In this document: in pieces, positions 1 through 9,185 of the stretch
Numbering within the stretch: position 1 is the first letter of the stretch
How the letters are laid out: every line of letters begins with the position of its first letter
Assembly: GCF_003751625.1 (NCBI RefSeq)
Contig: NZ_RJUL01000013.1
Location: 1-64,000, forward strand
DNA length: 64,000 nt
Direction: 5' to 3'
DNA from: Gallaecimonas pentaromativorans
GTDB taxonomy: Bacteria; Pseudomonadota; Gammaproteobacteria; Enterobacterales; Gallaecimonadaceae
The notes under the pieces: model-generated
What the model was told of the DNA's origin: nothing
The model's input: only the letters and a program-made list of their open reading frames with translations
The model's database searches: none
Program-made: the position numbers and the translations under genes

Positions 1-10
1 AGACGCATAA

Positions 11-42
11 AAAAATCCGACACCAAGGAGATGTCGGATTTT
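11..42. terminator. bidirectional intrinsic terminator downstream of tex
   Basis: A 12-bp stem (AAAAATCCGACA paired with TGTCGGATTTTT, loop of 8 nt) has A/T tracts on both sides. On the minus strand the hairpin ends in a run of T, so it can terminate the tex transcript. It can also serve a plus-strand gene to the left of the window. Confidence 0.75.
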
Positions 43-92
43 TCCATCACTAGAGGATCAGTCAAGCGATCGGTCTTAACTGATCAGCATTA

Positions 93-113
93 GGGGCTTG
101 GCCCCGGTTTTTT
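93..113 (+). terminator. short GC hairpin plus T6, rightward terminator
   Basis: GGGGC-TTG-GCCCC is followed by GG and six T just before the tex stop codon. It would stop rightward transcription entering the convergent tex gene. The stem is only 5 bp, so it is weaker than the hairpin at 11-42. Confidence 0.45.
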
Positions 114-115
114 AA

Positions 116-2431
116 TTAGCGCTTCAGCGCCGCTTTGAGGGCATCGGCCATGGCCGAGTTGCCGCTGTTGCCCCCTAGGCTCTGGGGCTGGGGTTTGCCG
201 GCGCTGCGGTTGTTGCCGGTGCGCTCGGGGCGAGGGCCGCCGCTGCGCGCCCCGCCTGCCTGCTGGCCGGGCTCGTCGCTAAGGCGCATGGAAAGGGCGA
301 TGCGCTTACGCGGTATGTCCACTTCCATCACTTTGACCTTCACCACCAGGCCCGCTTTCACCACTTCCCTTGGGTCGTTGATGCGGCGCTCGCTCATGGC
401 GCTGATGTGCACCAGGCCGTCCTGGTGAACACCAATATCCACAAAGGCGCCGAAGTTGGTGACGTTGGTCACCACCCCTTCGAGCACCATGCCGGGCTTG
501 AGGTCGTTAAGGGTTTCCACCCCTTCGGCAAAGCTGGCGGTGGTGAACTCGGGTCGCGGGTCGCGGCCGGGTTTGTCCAGCTCTTTCAAAATGTCGGTGA
601 CGGTGGGCAGGCCGAACTGCGCGTCTACAAAGTCGCCGGGCTTGAGCTTGCGCAAGACATCAGAGTTACCAATCAGCGCCGCTTCCATCTTGCCGGTGCT
701 GGCCTTGATTTTCTCCACCACCGGGTAGGCTTCGGGGTGCACGCCGGAGGCGTCCAGGGGGTTGTCACCGTTCATGATGCGAAGGAAACCGGCGCATTGC
801 TCAAAGGCCTTGGGCCCCAGGCGCGGCACTTTCAAAAGCTGCTTGCGGCTCTTAAAGGCGCCGTTTTCGTTGCGCCAGGCCACCAGGTTGCCGGCCAGGG
901 TGCTGTTAAGGCCAGACACTCGTGCGAGCAGCGGCGCTGAGGCGGTGTTCAAGTCCACTCCCACGCCGTTTACGCAGTCTTCCACCACCGCGTCCAGGGC
1001 CTTGGCCAGCTGGCTTTGGTTCACATCGTGCTGGTATTGGCCCACACCGATGGATTTGGGGTCGATTTTCACCAATTCCGCCAGCGGATCTTGCAGGCGG
1101 CGGGCGATGGAAACGGCGCCGCGCAGGGATACGTCTAGGTCCGGGAATTCATTGGCGGCCAGCTCCGAGGCGGAATAGACAGAGGCCCCTGCTTCGCTCA
1201 CCACCACCTTAGTGACTTTCAGATCCGGGGCCTTTTTAAACATCTCGGCCACCATGCGGTCGGTCTCGCGGCTGGCGGTGCCGTTGCCGATGGCAATCAA
1301 GTCCACCTTGAACTTGCGGCACAGCTGCTCCAGGGCGTCGATGGACTGGGCATATTGGCGCTTGGGTTCAAAGGGATAGATGGTGGCGGTGCCCAGCACC
1401 TTGCCGGTGTCGTCCACCAGCGCCACTTTGCAGCCGGTGCGGATACCCGGGTCCAGCCCCATCACTACTTTCGGGCCAGCAGGCGCGGCCATCAACAAGT
1501 CTTTGAGGTTGTCGCCGAATACCTTGATGGCTTCTGCTTCGGCGGCGTCGCGCACCCGGCCCATCAGCTCGGTTTCCATGTACATCAAAATCTTGATGCG
1601 CCAGGTCCAGCTCACTACCTGTTTAAGCCAGGTGTCGCGGGGGCTGTCGCCCAAGTTAAGGCCGAGATGTTTGGCGATGATCAGCTCGCAGTAAGAGGTT
1701 TTAACGCTCTCTTCCTGGCCAGGGTCGGCGTTGATGGCCAGCGCCAAAATGCCTTCGTTGCGGCCACGGAGCATGGCCAGGGCCCGGTGCGAGGGCACCT
1801 TGGCCAAGGGCTCTGAATGGCTGAAGTAGTCGCTGAACTTGGCGCCCTCAATCTCTTTGCCGTCCATCACTTTGGCGGTGAGTTGGGCGTTGCTCCACAG
1901 GTAGCTGCGGATCTTTTCCAAAAGCGCCGCGTCTTCGGCAAAGCGTTCCATCAGGATGTAGCGGGCCCCTTCCAGGGCGGCTTTTACGTCACTCACGTCA
2001 CCGCTGACAAACTGCTCGGCAAGTTGCTGCGGGTCGCAGCTGGCGTTATTGAACAGCTCCTCGGCCAGGGGCTCAAGGCCCTGCTCGATGGCGATCTGGC
2101 CCTTGGTGCGGCGCTTGGGTTTGTAGGGCAGGTACAACTCTTCCAGTACCGTTTTGGTGTCGGCGCCCAGCAGCTCTCTTTTGAGCTGGTCGGTGAGTTT
2201 GCCCTGCTCGTCAATGCTCTTGATGATGGCCTGGCGGCGGTCTTCCAACTCGCGCAGGTAGCCCAAACGGGATTCGAGGTTACGCAGCTGGGTGTCGTCC
2301 AGGCCGCCGGTTACCTCTTTACGGTAACGGGCAATAAAGGGGACGGTGGAACCTTCGTCCAGCAGGGCCACGGCGGCGCTGACCTGGGCTTCACGAACGC
2401 CGAGTTCCTCGGCAATTTTTCTGTTGATCAT
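116..2431 (-). CDS. tex: Tex, S1-domain transcription accessory / RNA-binding protein
   Basis: This is a 771-residue protein closely resembling E. coli Tex (YhgF), a cytoplasmic nucleic-acid-binding protein linked to transcription and RNA quality control. In order it has the N-terminal Tex helical region (with [17 protein letters not shown]), a YqgF/RNase-H-like domain ([10 protein letters not shown]), a helix-hairpin-helix region ([17 protein letters not shown]) and an S1 domain ([21 protein letters not shown]). The C-terminal tail is Gly/Arg/Pro-rich and ends in a helix, as in E. coli. The ATG at 2431 is chosen because [10 protein letters not shown] aligns with the start of homologues; an in-frame extension of 16 codons upstream is possible but looks non-coding. 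The AAGG motif is nearly adjacent to this ATG, so the ribosome-binding site is not ideal. It is divergent from greB, whereas in E. coli the two genes run in the same direction. Confidence 0.95.
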   Translation of the reverse strand: MINRKIAEELGVREAQVSAAVALLDEGSTVPFIARYRKEVTGGLDDTQLRNLESRLGYLRELEDRRQAIIKSIDEQGKLTDQLKRELLGADTKTVLEELYLPYKPKRRTKGQIAIEQGLEPLAEELFNNASCDPQQLAEQFVSGDVSDVKAALEGARYILMERFAEDAALLEKIRSYLWSNAQLTAKVMDGKEIEGAKFSDYFSHSEPLAKVPSHRALAMLRGRNEGILALAINADPGQEESVKTSYCELIIAKHLGLNLGDSPRDTWLKQVVSWTWRIKILMYMETELMGRVRDAAEAEAIKVFGDNLKDLLMAAPAGPKVVMGLDPGIRTGCKVALVDDTGKVLGTATIYPFEPKRQYAQSIDALEQLCRKFKVDLIAIGNGTASRETDRMVAEMFKKAPDLKVTKVVVSEAGASVYSASELAANEFPDLDVSLRGAVSIARRLQDPLAELVKIDPKSIGVGQYQHDVNQSQLAKALDAVVEDCVNGVGVDLNTASAPLLARVSGLNSTLAGNLVAWRNENGAFKSRKQLLKVPRLGPKAFEQCAGFLRIMNGDNPLDASGVHPEAYPVVEKIKASTGKMEAALIGNSDVLRKLKPGDFVDAQFGLPTVTDILKELDKPGRDPRPEFTTASFAEGVETLNDLKPGMVLEGVVTNVTNFGAFVDIGVHQDGLVHISAMSERRINDPREVVKAGLVVKVKVMEVDIPRKRIALSMRLSDEPGQQAGGARSGGPRPERTGNNRSAGKPQPQSLGGNSGNSAMADALKAALKR

Positions 2432-2608
2432 CCTTACCACTTGTCTTTCGTGCGGACGGCGAGAGCGCCATTGTGCCACGCAGGGCGGTGATGGCGAATG
2501 GCCTTTTTAGCGCGAGCACCGGCCCGTTCAGCAAATGCTTGCCAGCCGCCTTGCCAATGGCGAGCTGAGGCGATACAAAGCGCTCAAGACATTCTGTTGC
2601 CGGCCACT

Positions 2609-3088
2609 ATGAGAACCGACCTTATCACCCGCGAGGGCTTTAACGCCCTGAAAGAAGAACTGGATTTCTTATGGCGCACCGAGCGCCCCGAGGTCACCCA
2701 AAAGGTGGCCTGGGCGGCCAGCCTGGGGGACAGGTCCGAGAACGCCGACTACCAATACAACAAAAAGCGGCTTCGGGAGATTGACCGGCGGGTGCGCTTT
2801 TTACGAAAGCGCCTGGAGGTGCTGCGGGTGGTGGATTACTCCCCCCAGCAGGACGGCAAAGTGTTCTTTGGCGCCTGGGTGGAGGTAGAGAACGAAGCGG
2901 GGGATTTGCTGCGCTTTCGTATCGTCGGCCCAGACGAGATTTACGGCCGCAAGGATTACATCTCCATCGACGCCCCCATGGCCCGGGCACTGTTGAAAAA
3001 GGAAGTGGACGACGAAGTGATGGTCAGCACCCCCCACGGCCCCAAGCCTTTTGTGGTGGTTAGCATTCACTACCCGCAAGGGAAGTAA
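2609..3088 (+). CDS. greB: transcription elongation factor GreB
   Basis: A 159-residue protein that rescues backtracked RNA polymerase by stimulating its intrinsic transcript cleavage. The N-terminal coiled-coil has the family signature [20 protein letters not shown], whose acidic tip residues enter the polymerase secondary channel. The C-terminal FKBP-like domain contains [20 protein letters not shown] and [40 protein letters not shown] is the GreB type rather than GreA. The start is the ATG opening [11 protein letters not shown], which matches E. coli GreB; upstream codons in frame do not look coding. It shares a divergent intergenic region with tex and precedes ompR in the same direction. 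Confidence 0.96.
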   Translation: MRTDLITREGFNALKEELDFLWRTERPEVTQKVAWAASLGDRSENADYQYNKKRLREIDRRVRFLRKRLEVLRVVDYSPQQDGKVFFGAWVEVENEAGDLLRFRIVGPDEIYGRKDYISIDAPMARALLKKEVDDEVMVSTPHGPKPFVVVSIHYPQGK

Positions 3089-3159
3089 CGGCATCCGGCC
3101 ACGGCTGGCCATGACACGACTTGTAACAAAGGCCAGTGGTGGTTGCTGGCGGAACTTTT

Positions 3160-3165
3160 TATAGT
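3160..3165 (+). promoter_or_regulatory. possible -10 element for ompR-envZ
   Basis: TATAGT lies 36 nt before the ompR ATG in the greB-ompR gap, in the only A/T-rich stretch there. No good -35 hexamer is found 16-18 nt upstream (GTGGTG is the closest), so an activator or a weak promoter would be needed. Confidence 0.3.
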
Positions 3166-3200
3166 AAAAGCCGACGCTTAAGCCCTGGGTGAGAACAACG

Positions 3201-3926
3201 ATGGCACAGGAAAGCACCAAGATCCTGGTAGTGGACGACGACATGCGCCTGCGCGCGCTTTTGGAACGGTACCTGATGGAGCAGGAGTTCCAGGTGCGGG
3301 CCGTGGCCAATGGCGAGCAGATGGACCGCTTGCTGGAGCGGGAGAATTTCCATCTGATGGTGCTGGATTTGATGCTGCCTGGTGAAGACGGCCTGGGTAT
3401 CTGCAAGCGGCTGCGCTCCCGCGGCGAAAACATTCCCATCATCATGCTCACCGCCAAAGGCGACGAGGTGGACCGCATCATCGGCCTGGAACTGGGGGCC
3501 GACGATTACCTGGCCAAGCCCTTTAACCCCCGCGAATTGCTGGCCCGTATCCGCGCCGTGCTGCGCCGGCGCACCATGGAAGCGCCGGGTGCGCCGTCCA
3601 CCGAGGAGCAGGAGATCACCTTCGGCGAGTTTCGCCTCAACCTCGGTACCCGCGAGATGTTCCGGGGCGATGAGCATATGCCCCTGACCTCCGGCGAATT
3701 TGCGGTGCTCAAGGCTTTGGTCAGCCACCCCCGTGAGCCTCTTTCCCGCGACAAGCTGATGAACCTGGCCCGTGGCCGCGATTACTCGGCCCTTGAGCGC
3801 AGCATCGACGTGCAGGTCTCGCGCCTGCGCCGCATGATTGAGCCGGACCCTTCTCACCCCCGTTATATCCAGACCGTCTGGGGCCTGGGTTACGTGTTTG
3901 TGCCCGACGGCCGCGCCCGGCCATGA
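3201..3926 (+). CDS. ompR: OmpR, osmoregulation response regulator
   Basis: A 241-residue OmpR/PhoB-type regulator nearly collinear with E. coli OmpR (239 aa). The receiver domain covers residues 6-120, with the acidic pocket D12-D14, phospho-acceptor D56 in [12 protein letters not shown]84 and K106 ([19 protein letters not shown]). The winged-helix DNA-binding domain covers about 135-238 ([37 protein letters not shown]). A GTG four codons upstream is an alternative start; the ATG opening MAQESTK is preferred by alignment. It overlaps envZ by 4 nt (ATGA), so the two are translationally coupled. Known targets of the family are porin and envelope genes; none are seen nearby. Confidence 0.97.
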   Translation: MAQESTKILVVDDDMRLRALLERYLMEQEFQVRAVANGEQMDRLLERENFHLMVLDLMLPGEDGLGICKRLRSRGENIPIIMLTAKGDEVDRIIGLELGADDYLAKPFNPRELLARIRAVLRRRTMEAPGAPSTEEQEITFGEFRLNLGTREMFRGDEHMPLTSGEFAVLKALVSHPREPLSRDKLMNLARGRDYSALERSIDVQVSRLRRMIEPDPSHPRYIQTVWGLGYVFVPDGRARP

Positions 3927-5251
3927 AGCTGCTGCCCCGGTCCGCCTTTGGCCAGACGGTGATGCTGCTGGCGGGCCTGCTGCTGATCAACCAACTGGTC
4001 AGCTACACCATAGTGGTGATGTACGTCATCAAACCCAGCTACGACCAAATCAACGATCTGCTGGCCAAGCAGGTCAAGGTGGTGTTCCTCGACGAGCCCA
4101 TCAATGGCCGCCAGCGGCTGGAGCTGCCCGATGAAATGCGCCAGCGTTTTTTCGAGGCCACCGGCATCGAGCTATATAGCGAGCAATCGGCCCGCAAGGC
4201 CGGGCTCGACCAAGCCACCTACTACAGCTACCTCTCCGAAGAGCTGGGCCGTGAGCTGGGCGGCCCCACCGAAGTGCGCATCAACCAGGGCACACAGTTC
4301 GATATCTGGGTGCGCCCGCCCATGGCCCCCAAGTATTGGTTGAAGGTGCCGCTAAGCGGCTTTGAGGGCTTCCAGTTCTCGCCGCTGCCGCTCTATTTGG
4401 CGCTGATAGGGGTGCTGTCGGTGCTGGGAGGCTGGCTTTTTGCCCGGCGCCTTAACCGGCCGCTGAAAAAACTGGAAGTGGCCGCCCACCAGGTGGGGCG
4501 CGGCGAGCGCCCGGCAACGCTTTCTGACGATGTCGGCTCCAGCGAAGTGGCGGCGGTAACCCGAGCCTTTAACCAGATGGCCAAAGGGGTGGCGCAATTG
4601 GAAGAAGACCGTGCCTTGCTGATGGCCGGTATTTCCCACGACCTTCGCACCCCCCTGACCCGCATTCGCCTGGCCACCGAGATGATGCAAAGCTCCGAGG
4701 GCTACCTCAAAGACGGCATCATCGACGACATCGAAGACATGAACGCCATCATCGACCAGTTCATCGCCTACGTGCGCCAGGACCGGGAAGACAGCCCCGA
4801 GCCGTCGGATGTTGAAGCCTTGCTGGAAGACGCGGTCAGCGCCTTTGCTGAGCGGCCGCTGCGCACCGTACTGGCGGTAGAGCCCATTCCCGAGCTGTGG
4901 CTAAGGCCGCTGTCCATCAAGCGGCTTGTCTACAACCTCTTGGAAAACGCCGAACGCTACGGCCGGGGCGAGGCCAGAGTGGAGGCCAGGTTGTCTCTTA
5001 ACAGCAACGAATTGGTGCTCAAGGTGGGGGATAACGGCCCCGGCATTCCCGAGGCCGAGCGCGAGCGGCTGTTCATGCCCTTTGAGCGGGGCGACAAAGC
5101 CCGCAGCACCCACGGCTCCGGCCTGGGCCTTGCCATCATCAAGAAGATTGTCGATTCCTACCATGGCCGCATTCTCCTGGGCCAATCTACCCAAGGGGGG
5201 CTGCTGGTGGAGATCCGCCTGCCGCTTTCTTCCTTAAGCCCGGTGGAATAA
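3923..5251 (+). CDS. envZ: EnvZ, osmosensor histidine kinase
   Basis: A 442-residue inner-membrane sensor kinase, the cognate partner of OmpR. TM1 spans about residues 12-34, followed by a periplasmic loop of about 115 residues, and TM2 about 156-174. A HAMP linker comes next. The DHp domain carries phospho-acceptor H239 ([12 protein letters not shown], the EnvZ-type H-box) and the ATPase domain has the N-box (N342), DNGPGI near 370-374 and HGSGLGLAI near 398-405. The length is normal. The start overlaps the ompR stop (ATGA). Confidence 0.96.
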   Translation: MKLLPRSAFGQTVMLLAGLLLINQLVSYTIVVMYVIKPSYDQINDLLAKQVKVVFLDEPINGRQRLELPDEMRQRFFEATGIELYSEQSARKAGLDQATYYSYLSEELGRELGGPTEVRINQGTQFDIWVRPPMAPKYWLKVPLSGFEGFQFSPLPLYLALIGVLSVLGGWLFARRLNRPLKKLEVAAHQVGRGERPATLSDDVGSSEVAAVTRAFNQMAKGVAQLEEDRALLMAGISHDLRTPLTRIRLATEMMQSSEGYLKDGIIDDIEDMNAIIDQFIAYVRQDREDSPEPSDVEALLEDAVSAFAERPLRTVLAVEPIPELWLRPLSIKRLVYNLLENAERYGRGEARVEARLSLNSNELVLKVGDNGPGIPEAERERLFMPFERGDKARSTHGSGLGLAIIKKIVDSYHGRILLGQSTQGGLLVEIRLPLSSLSPVE

Positions 5252-5311
5252 GGCCTGGCGAGGTGCATTAGCGAAAAGTCGTATTGTGCCAGGGTCGTTT
5301 TTGCAGCAAAG

Positions 5312-5326
5312 GTGTAACGCTTACAC
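5312..5326. promoter_or_regulatory. perfect inverted repeat upstream of cstA (candidate operator)
   Basis: GTGTAA-CGC-TTACAC is a perfect 6-bp inverted repeat with a 3-nt centre, 42 nt before the cstA start and next to an A/T-rich stretch (CTATTATTC) that could hold a -10. The size and symmetry suit a dimeric helix-turn-helix regulator. No specific regulator is recognised. Confidence 0.4.
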
Positions 5327-5367
5327 AACTATTATTCAAATGTTGCAGAAAACGATAAGGACAGCAC

Positions 5368-7041
5368 ATGAGCGCCATCGTATTGCTGGTATTGGGGTTG
5401 GGAGGCATGGCCCTGGGCTATTTCTTCTACTCCCGTTTTATTGCCAACCACATCTATAAACTCGACGAAAACTTCAAGACCCCGGCCCACGAGATGGAAG
5501 ACGGTGTCGATTTTGTTCCTACCAACAAATTCGTGCTTTGGGGCCACCACTTCACCTCGGTGGCTGGGGCGGCGCCCATAGTGGGCCCGGCCATCGCCGT
5601 TATTTGGGGCTGGTTGCCGGCCTTCTTGTGGGTCACCTTGGGCACCATCTTCTTTGCCGGTGTCCACGATTTTGGCGCCATCTGGGCCAGTATCCGCAAC
5701 CGCGCTAAATCGGTGGGTTCGCTCACCGGTGAAGTGGTGGGCAAGCGGGCCCGTGCGGTGTTTATGATTGTCATCTTCCTGGTGCTGCTGATGGTCAACG
5801 CCGTGTTCGGGGTGGTGATCGCCAAGCTGCTGATTAACAACCCCGGCGCCGTAGTACCGGTGTGGGGCGCGGTGGCGGTGGCACTGGTGATTGGCCAGCT
5901 GATTTACCGCTTCAAGTTCAACCTGGCCTGGGTGTCGCTGATTGGCATTATCGTGCTCTATGGACTGATTTACGTCGGACCATCGATGCCGATTACCCTG
6001 CCTGACAGCACTTTTGGCCTTTCTGCGTCAGCCAGCTGGATCTTGCTGTTGTTCCTGTACGCGGCCATCGCTTCCCTGTTGCCGGTGTGGATGCTGCTTC
6101 AGCCCCGTGACTACATCAACGGCCTGCAGCTGTTCGTGGGGCTTATCCTGCTCTACGCCGCCGTGATTATCGCCAACCCCAGCGTGGTGGCGCCGATGAT
6201 CAACATGGACCTGCCGGCCAATACGCCGTCGATGGTGCCGCTACTCTTTGTGACCATCGCCTGTGGGGCCATCTCCGGCTTCCACGGCCTGGTGGCATCT
6301 GGCACCACGTCCAAGCAGCTCAACAAGGAAACCGACGCCCGCTTTGTGGGTTACTTCGGTGCCGTGGGTGAAGGCGCTTTGGCCCTGGCGGCCATCATTG
6401 CCGCCACCGCCGGCTTTGCCTCCCTGGCCGACTGGCAGGCGGTATACAGCGCCTTCGGTAAAGGCGGCGTGCTGGCCTTCGTTAACGGCGGCGCCACCAT
6501 CCTCCACGCCGGTACCGGTATCGATGCAGCGGTGGCCTCCACCATGCTGACGGTAATGGCCGCGCTCTTTGCCGGCACTACCATGGATACTGGCCTGCGC
6601 CTGCAGCGCTACATCTTCCAGGAGTGGGGCGAGATTTATAACATCAAGTGGATGGGCAAAGCCCTGCCGGCCACCTTGCTGGCGGTGGCCAGCTGCCTGG
6701 TGCTGGCCTTTGGTGCCGGTGGCGCCGACGGCTCCGGTGGCTTGCTGATTTGGCCGCTGTTTGGTACCACCAACCAGCTGCTGGCGGGCCTGACTCTGTT
6801 GGTGATCACCGTGATGCTGGTGCGCCGCAAATCGCCCACCATCTACACCCTGGCACCTTTGGTGTTCCTGCTGGTGATGACCCTGGCGGCGCTGCTGCTG
6901 CAACTCAAAGGGTTCTACGACCAGCAGAAATGGTTCCTGCTGGGCCTGGATATCGTGGTGCTGGTTGCCGCCATCCTGGTTACCCTGGAGTGTGCTGCCG
7001 CCCTCAAAGACGAAAAACGCAAGGCCGCCGAGGCTGAATAA
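5368..7041 (+). CDS. cstA: CstA-family carbon-starvation membrane transporter
   Basis: A 557-residue polytopic inner-membrane protein with about 15-16 hydrophobic segments. CstA-family hallmarks include NKFVLWGHHFTSVAGAAPIVGPAIAVIWGW near residues 52-81, HDFGA, SGFHGLVASGTTSKQL near 306-321, and GTTMDTGLRLQRYIFQEWGE. Family members (E. coli CstA, BtsT) are pyruvate and/or peptide uptake systems induced on carbon starvation. This is the short form, about 140 residues shorter than E. coli CstA, lacking the C-terminal extension. It is followed by a small Cys-Cys-ending protein and an ArsA-like ATPase in the same direction. The exact substrate is not visible from sequence. Confidence 0.9.
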   Translation: MSAIVLLVLGLGGMALGYFFYSRFIANHIYKLDENFKTPAHEMEDGVDFVPTNKFVLWGHHFTSVAGAAPIVGPAIAVIWGWLPAFLWVTLGTIFFAGVHDFGAIWASIRNRAKSVGSLTGEVVGKRARAVFMIVIFLVLLMVNAVFGVVIAKLLINNPGAVVPVWGAVAVALVIGQLIYRFKFNLAWVSLIGIIVLYGLIYVGPSMPITLPDSTFGLSASASWILLLFLYAAIASLLPVWMLLQPRDYINGLQLFVGLILLYAAVIIANPSVVAPMINMDLPANTPSMVPLLFVTIACGAISGFHGLVASGTTSKQLNKETDARFVGYFGAVGEGALALAAIIAATAGFASLADWQAVYSAFGKGGVLAFVNGGATILHAGTGIDAAVASTMLTVMAALFAGTTMDTGLRLQRYIFQEWGEIYNIKWMGKALPATLLAVASCLVLAFGAGGADGSGGLLIWPLFGTTNQLLAGLTLLVITVMLVRRKSPTIYTLAPLVFLLVMTLAALLLQLKGFYDQQKWFLLGLDIVVLVAAILVTLECAAALKDEKRKAAEAE

Positions 7042-7045
7042 GCCT

Positions 7046-7088
7046 GCCGGTTTTGGCTGCAAAAAAACCGGCGCCCTGTGGCGCCGGT
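7046..7088 (+). terminator. two overlapping, mutually exclusive hairpins between cstA and the CC-protein gene
   Basis: Hairpin A pairs GCCGGTTTT (7046-7054) with AAAACCGGC (7064-7072). Hairpin B pairs ACCGGCGCC (7067-7075) with GGCGCCGGT (7080-7088) around loop CTGT and is followed by GTATTTTG. They share 7067-7072, so only one can form. Hairpin B resembles a weak terminator; the pair may act as an attenuator or as a 3'-end stabiliser that lowers expression of the two downstream genes. Confidence 0.5.
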
Positions 7089-7115
7089 GTATTTTGTAAG
7101 AGGAGTGCAGCCCAA

Positions 7116-7394
7116 GTGAAAGAAACCCTATCCAAACTCAAATTCTGGTACCAAAAGGCCGGTGAACTGGGGGCCCAGTACTACAACGCCCCATACCGCG
7201 CCGCCATTGCCCGGGCCAAGCGTGAAGAAGACGACTTGTTCATGCTGCTGGTGTTCTCCGAGATGATGGGGGTGCCCAACCCGGCCTCCTGGTATTGCCT
7301 TGAGCTTCAACCCCTGCTGCTGGAACGCTTTCACGACTGGCACCAGCGCATGGGCATGGAACATTCCCCCCTTGATAACTTCCGGTGTTGCTGA
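7116..7394 (+). CDS. small CstA/ArsA-linked protein with C-terminal Cys-Cys ('cory-CC-star'-like)
   Basis: A 92-residue soluble, helix-rich protein with no signal peptide or membrane segment, ending in FRCC followed by the stop. It has an N-terminal basic/aromatic part (KLKFWYQKAGELGAQYYNAPYR), a central LFMLLVFSEMMGVPNP segment and a Trp/His-rich end. I recall a named small family ('cory-CC-star') found beside ArsA/Get3-type ATPases and this fits it, but the match is from memory. E. coli YbdD and YjiX, the small partners of CstA and BtsT, also end in Arg-Cys-Cys, although the rest differs. The start is GTG with an AAGAGGAG ribosome-binding site 10 nt upstream; no ATG fits. Its stop overlaps the next start by one base (TGATG). 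Confidence 0.75.
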   Translation: MKETLSKLKFWYQKAGELGAQYYNAPYRAAIARAKREEDDLFMLLVFSEMMGVPNPASWYCLELQPLLLERFHDWHQRMGMEHSPLDNFRCC

Positions 7395-8407
7395 TGTCGC
7401 TGGACTTAAAAAAACTCATTGCTGAAAAACGGCTGCTGCTGGTAGGTGGCAAAGGCGGCGTGGGCAAAACCACGGTGTCGTCCTCGCTGGCGGTAGCGGC
7501 GGCCGAGGCTGGCCGCAAGGTGCTGCTGGTGTCCACCGATCCGGCCCACAGCCTCTCGGACGCCTTTGATAAAGCCATAGGCGGCAAGGAGAAAATGCTG
7601 GCCCCGAACCTCACGGTGCTGGAGCTGGACCCCGACGCCGAAGTGGACGCCTACCTCGAGCGGGTGCTGGGGCAGATGCGCCGCTATGTGGGCCCGGATC
7701 AGGTGGCGGAGCTCAGCCGCCAGTTGCGCCTGACCCGCCAGTCCCCCGGTGCCCAGGAGGCGGCGCTTTTGGAGCGTATGGCCACGCTGATGGAAGAGGG
7801 GCTAGAGCAGTACGACTTGTTGGTGTTCGACACCGCCCCCACCGGCCATACCCTGCGGCTGCTGTCCCTGCCCGAGGTGATGGCGGCCTGGACCGACGGC
7901 CTGTTAAAACACAACAAACGCTCGGAAAAACTGGGCCAAGTGTTGTCGCACCTCACTCCCGGCCGTAGCGTCAATAACCCCATGGGCGACCCCAAGGACA
8001 ACGCCCTGGAAGGGCTGGACGACAAAGGCAAGCAACTGGCCGAAACCCTGCTTAAACGCCAGCGGCTGTTTCACCGCACCCGCCACCTGCTGGCCGATGC
8101 GGCCCGCACCGCCTTTTTGTTTGTGCTGACCCCGGAAAAGCTGCCCATTCTGGAAACCGAACGGGCGGTGGCGGCCTTGCAAGAGTCGAAGATCCCGGTG
8201 GCCGGCGCCGTGGTCAACCGGGTGTTACCGGCCGCCGCCGACAGCGCCTTTTGGGCGGCGCGCCGCGAGCGCCAGCAGCGCCACTTGGAGGATATCGAGG
8301 CGCGGCTTGGCAAGGTGCCGAGGGTCACGGTGCCGCTCTGGGAAGATGACATCCAGGGCCTTGACAGCCTCAGCGCCTTTAGCAAGGCGCTACTGGACGC
8401 CAAATAA
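7394..8407 (+). CDS. ArsA/Get3-family ATPase (single-domain, cysteine-free)
   Basis: A 337-residue P-loop ATPase of the ArsA/TRC40/GET3 branch of the SIMIBI class. The deviant Walker A GGKGGVGKTT is at residues 18-27, the switch I signature STDPAHSLSDAF follows, and DTAPTGHTLRLL is the switch II region. Family members act as dimers that energise arsenite export or deliver tail-anchored membrane proteins. This copy contains no cysteine at all, so it lacks both the metal-binding cysteines of ArsA and the CxxC zinc motif of Get3, and there is no ars gene nearby. Gene coupling to the Cys-Cys protein and proximity to cstA suggest a role in assembling or energising CstA-linked transport (inference). 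Ends just before a strong terminator. Confidence 0.85.
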   Translation: MSLDLKKLIAEKRLLLVGGKGGVGKTTVSSSLAVAAAEAGRKVLLVSTDPAHSLSDAFDKAIGGKEKMLAPNLTVLELDPDAEVDAYLERVLGQMRRYVGPDQVAELSRQLRLTRQSPGAQEAALLERMATLMEEGLEQYDLLVFDTAPTGHTLRLLSLPEVMAAWTDGLLKHNKRSEKLGQVLSHLTPGRSVNNPMGDPKDNALEGLDDKGKQLAETLLKRQRLFHRTRHLLADAARTAFLFVLTPEKLPILETERAVAALQESKIPVAGAVVNRVLPAAADSAFWAARRERQQRHLEDIEARLGKVPRVTVPLWEDDIQGLDSLSAFSKALLDAK

Positions 8408-8434
8408 AAAAACGCCGCTGTCGCGGCGTTTTTT
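8406..8434. terminator. bidirectional terminator between convergent genes
   Basis: AACGCCGC-TGTC-GCGGCGTT with A-rich 5' and T6 3' flanks. It serves both the ArsA-like gene (+) and the oxidoreductase gene (-). Confidence 0.9.
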
Positions 8435-8436
8435 GA

Positions 8437-9075
8437 TCAGTAGGCCAGGGTAAAGCGCCGGTTGATAAAGTCTGCGCTTTCCATCTCGTCAATCATGGCT
8501 TTGGCGTAATCCTCGACCGAAATGTGGCTGTTACCCTCGCCATCCACTAGCAGCTGGTCGGTGCCCAAGCGGTAGTGACCGGTGCGCTGGCCAGGGGCGA
8601 TGATGGCGGCCGGTGACAGCATGGTCCAGGTGACCTCGGATTGGCCGCGCAGCTTGTTCAGGGCGTAGCGGGCGCCTTCGGCGCTGGCTTTGTATTCGGC
8701 GGGGAAGGCGGGGGAATCAATCAGCAGCTGGCCCGGTGCCACTTCCAAGGAGCCGGCGCCCCCCACCACCAGCAGGCGCTTGACGCCAGCGGTGTTGGCG
8801 GCGGCCAGGATGCTGTCAAAACCCTTGGCGTAATAGCCTTGGATGTCTTGTTGGGCGTGGCCGGAGAAGGCACTCAGCACCGCGTCAAAACCGCCAAGCT
8901 GCGCCGCCAGGGCCTGGGTGTCCTGCACGTCGGCTTTAACCACGGTCAGGCCCGGCATGGCAGCCAGGCGCTCGGGGCGGCTGACCAGGGCGGTAACGCT
9001 GTGGCCGCGGCTCAGGGCCTCTTCACGCAGGGCAGAACCGATAAAACCGCTGGCACCGATCAGGGCAATTTTCAT
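8437..9075 (-). CDS. NAD(P)H-binding atypical SDR-type oxidoreductase
   Basis: A 212-residue cytoplasmic protein of the atypical short-chain dehydrogenase type (NAD(P)-binding, NmrA/YwnB-like). The N-terminal Rossmann motif GASGFIGSALREEA starts near residue 7, followed by VTALVSRPERL and VKADVQD, then LLVVGGAGSLEV and WTMLSPAAIIAPGQRTG. These proteins reduce flavins or quinones or sense NADPH; no substrate is evident. The start is the ATG of MKIALIGASG with a GAGGAA ribosome-binding site. It is divergent from the LysR gene, so it is probably that regulator's target, a common arrangement. Confidence 0.85.
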   Translation of the reverse strand: MKIALIGASGFIGSALREEALSRGHSVTALVSRPERLAAMPGLTVVKADVQDTQALAAQLGGFDAVLSAFSGHAQQDIQGYYAKGFDSILAAANTAGVKRLLVVGGAGSLEVAPGQLLIDSPAFPAEYKASAEGARYALNKLRGQSEVTWTMLSPAAIIAPGQRTGHYRLGTDQLLVDGEGNSHISVEDYAKAMIDEMESADFINRRFTLAY

Positions 9076-9122
9076 GGGGTATTCCTCGTTGTCTGACGTT
9101 GATGGCGCCATTGTGAGTCGGG

Positions 9123-9153
9123 TTATTGATTTGAAAAACGCTGCAATCAATAA
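9123..9153. promoter_or_regulatory. inverted repeat in LysR/oxidoreductase divergent region (candidate LysR operator)
   Basis: TTATTGAT (9123-9130) and ATCAATAA (9146-9153) form a perfect 8-bp inverted repeat with a 15-nt spacer. A further ATTGAT half-site lies at 9168-9173. Position between the divergent oxidoreductase and lysR starts and the AT-rich composition fit a LysR-type regulator binding region. Confidence 0.55.
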
Positions 9154-9185
9154 TTCATTGTTATTAAATTGATAACGGTGTTGCC

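Noticed and set aside
7394-8407. Arsenical resistance pump ATPase (ArsA)
   Set aside because: It is single-domain and cysteine-free with no arsB, arsD or arsR nearby, so arsenite export is unlikely.
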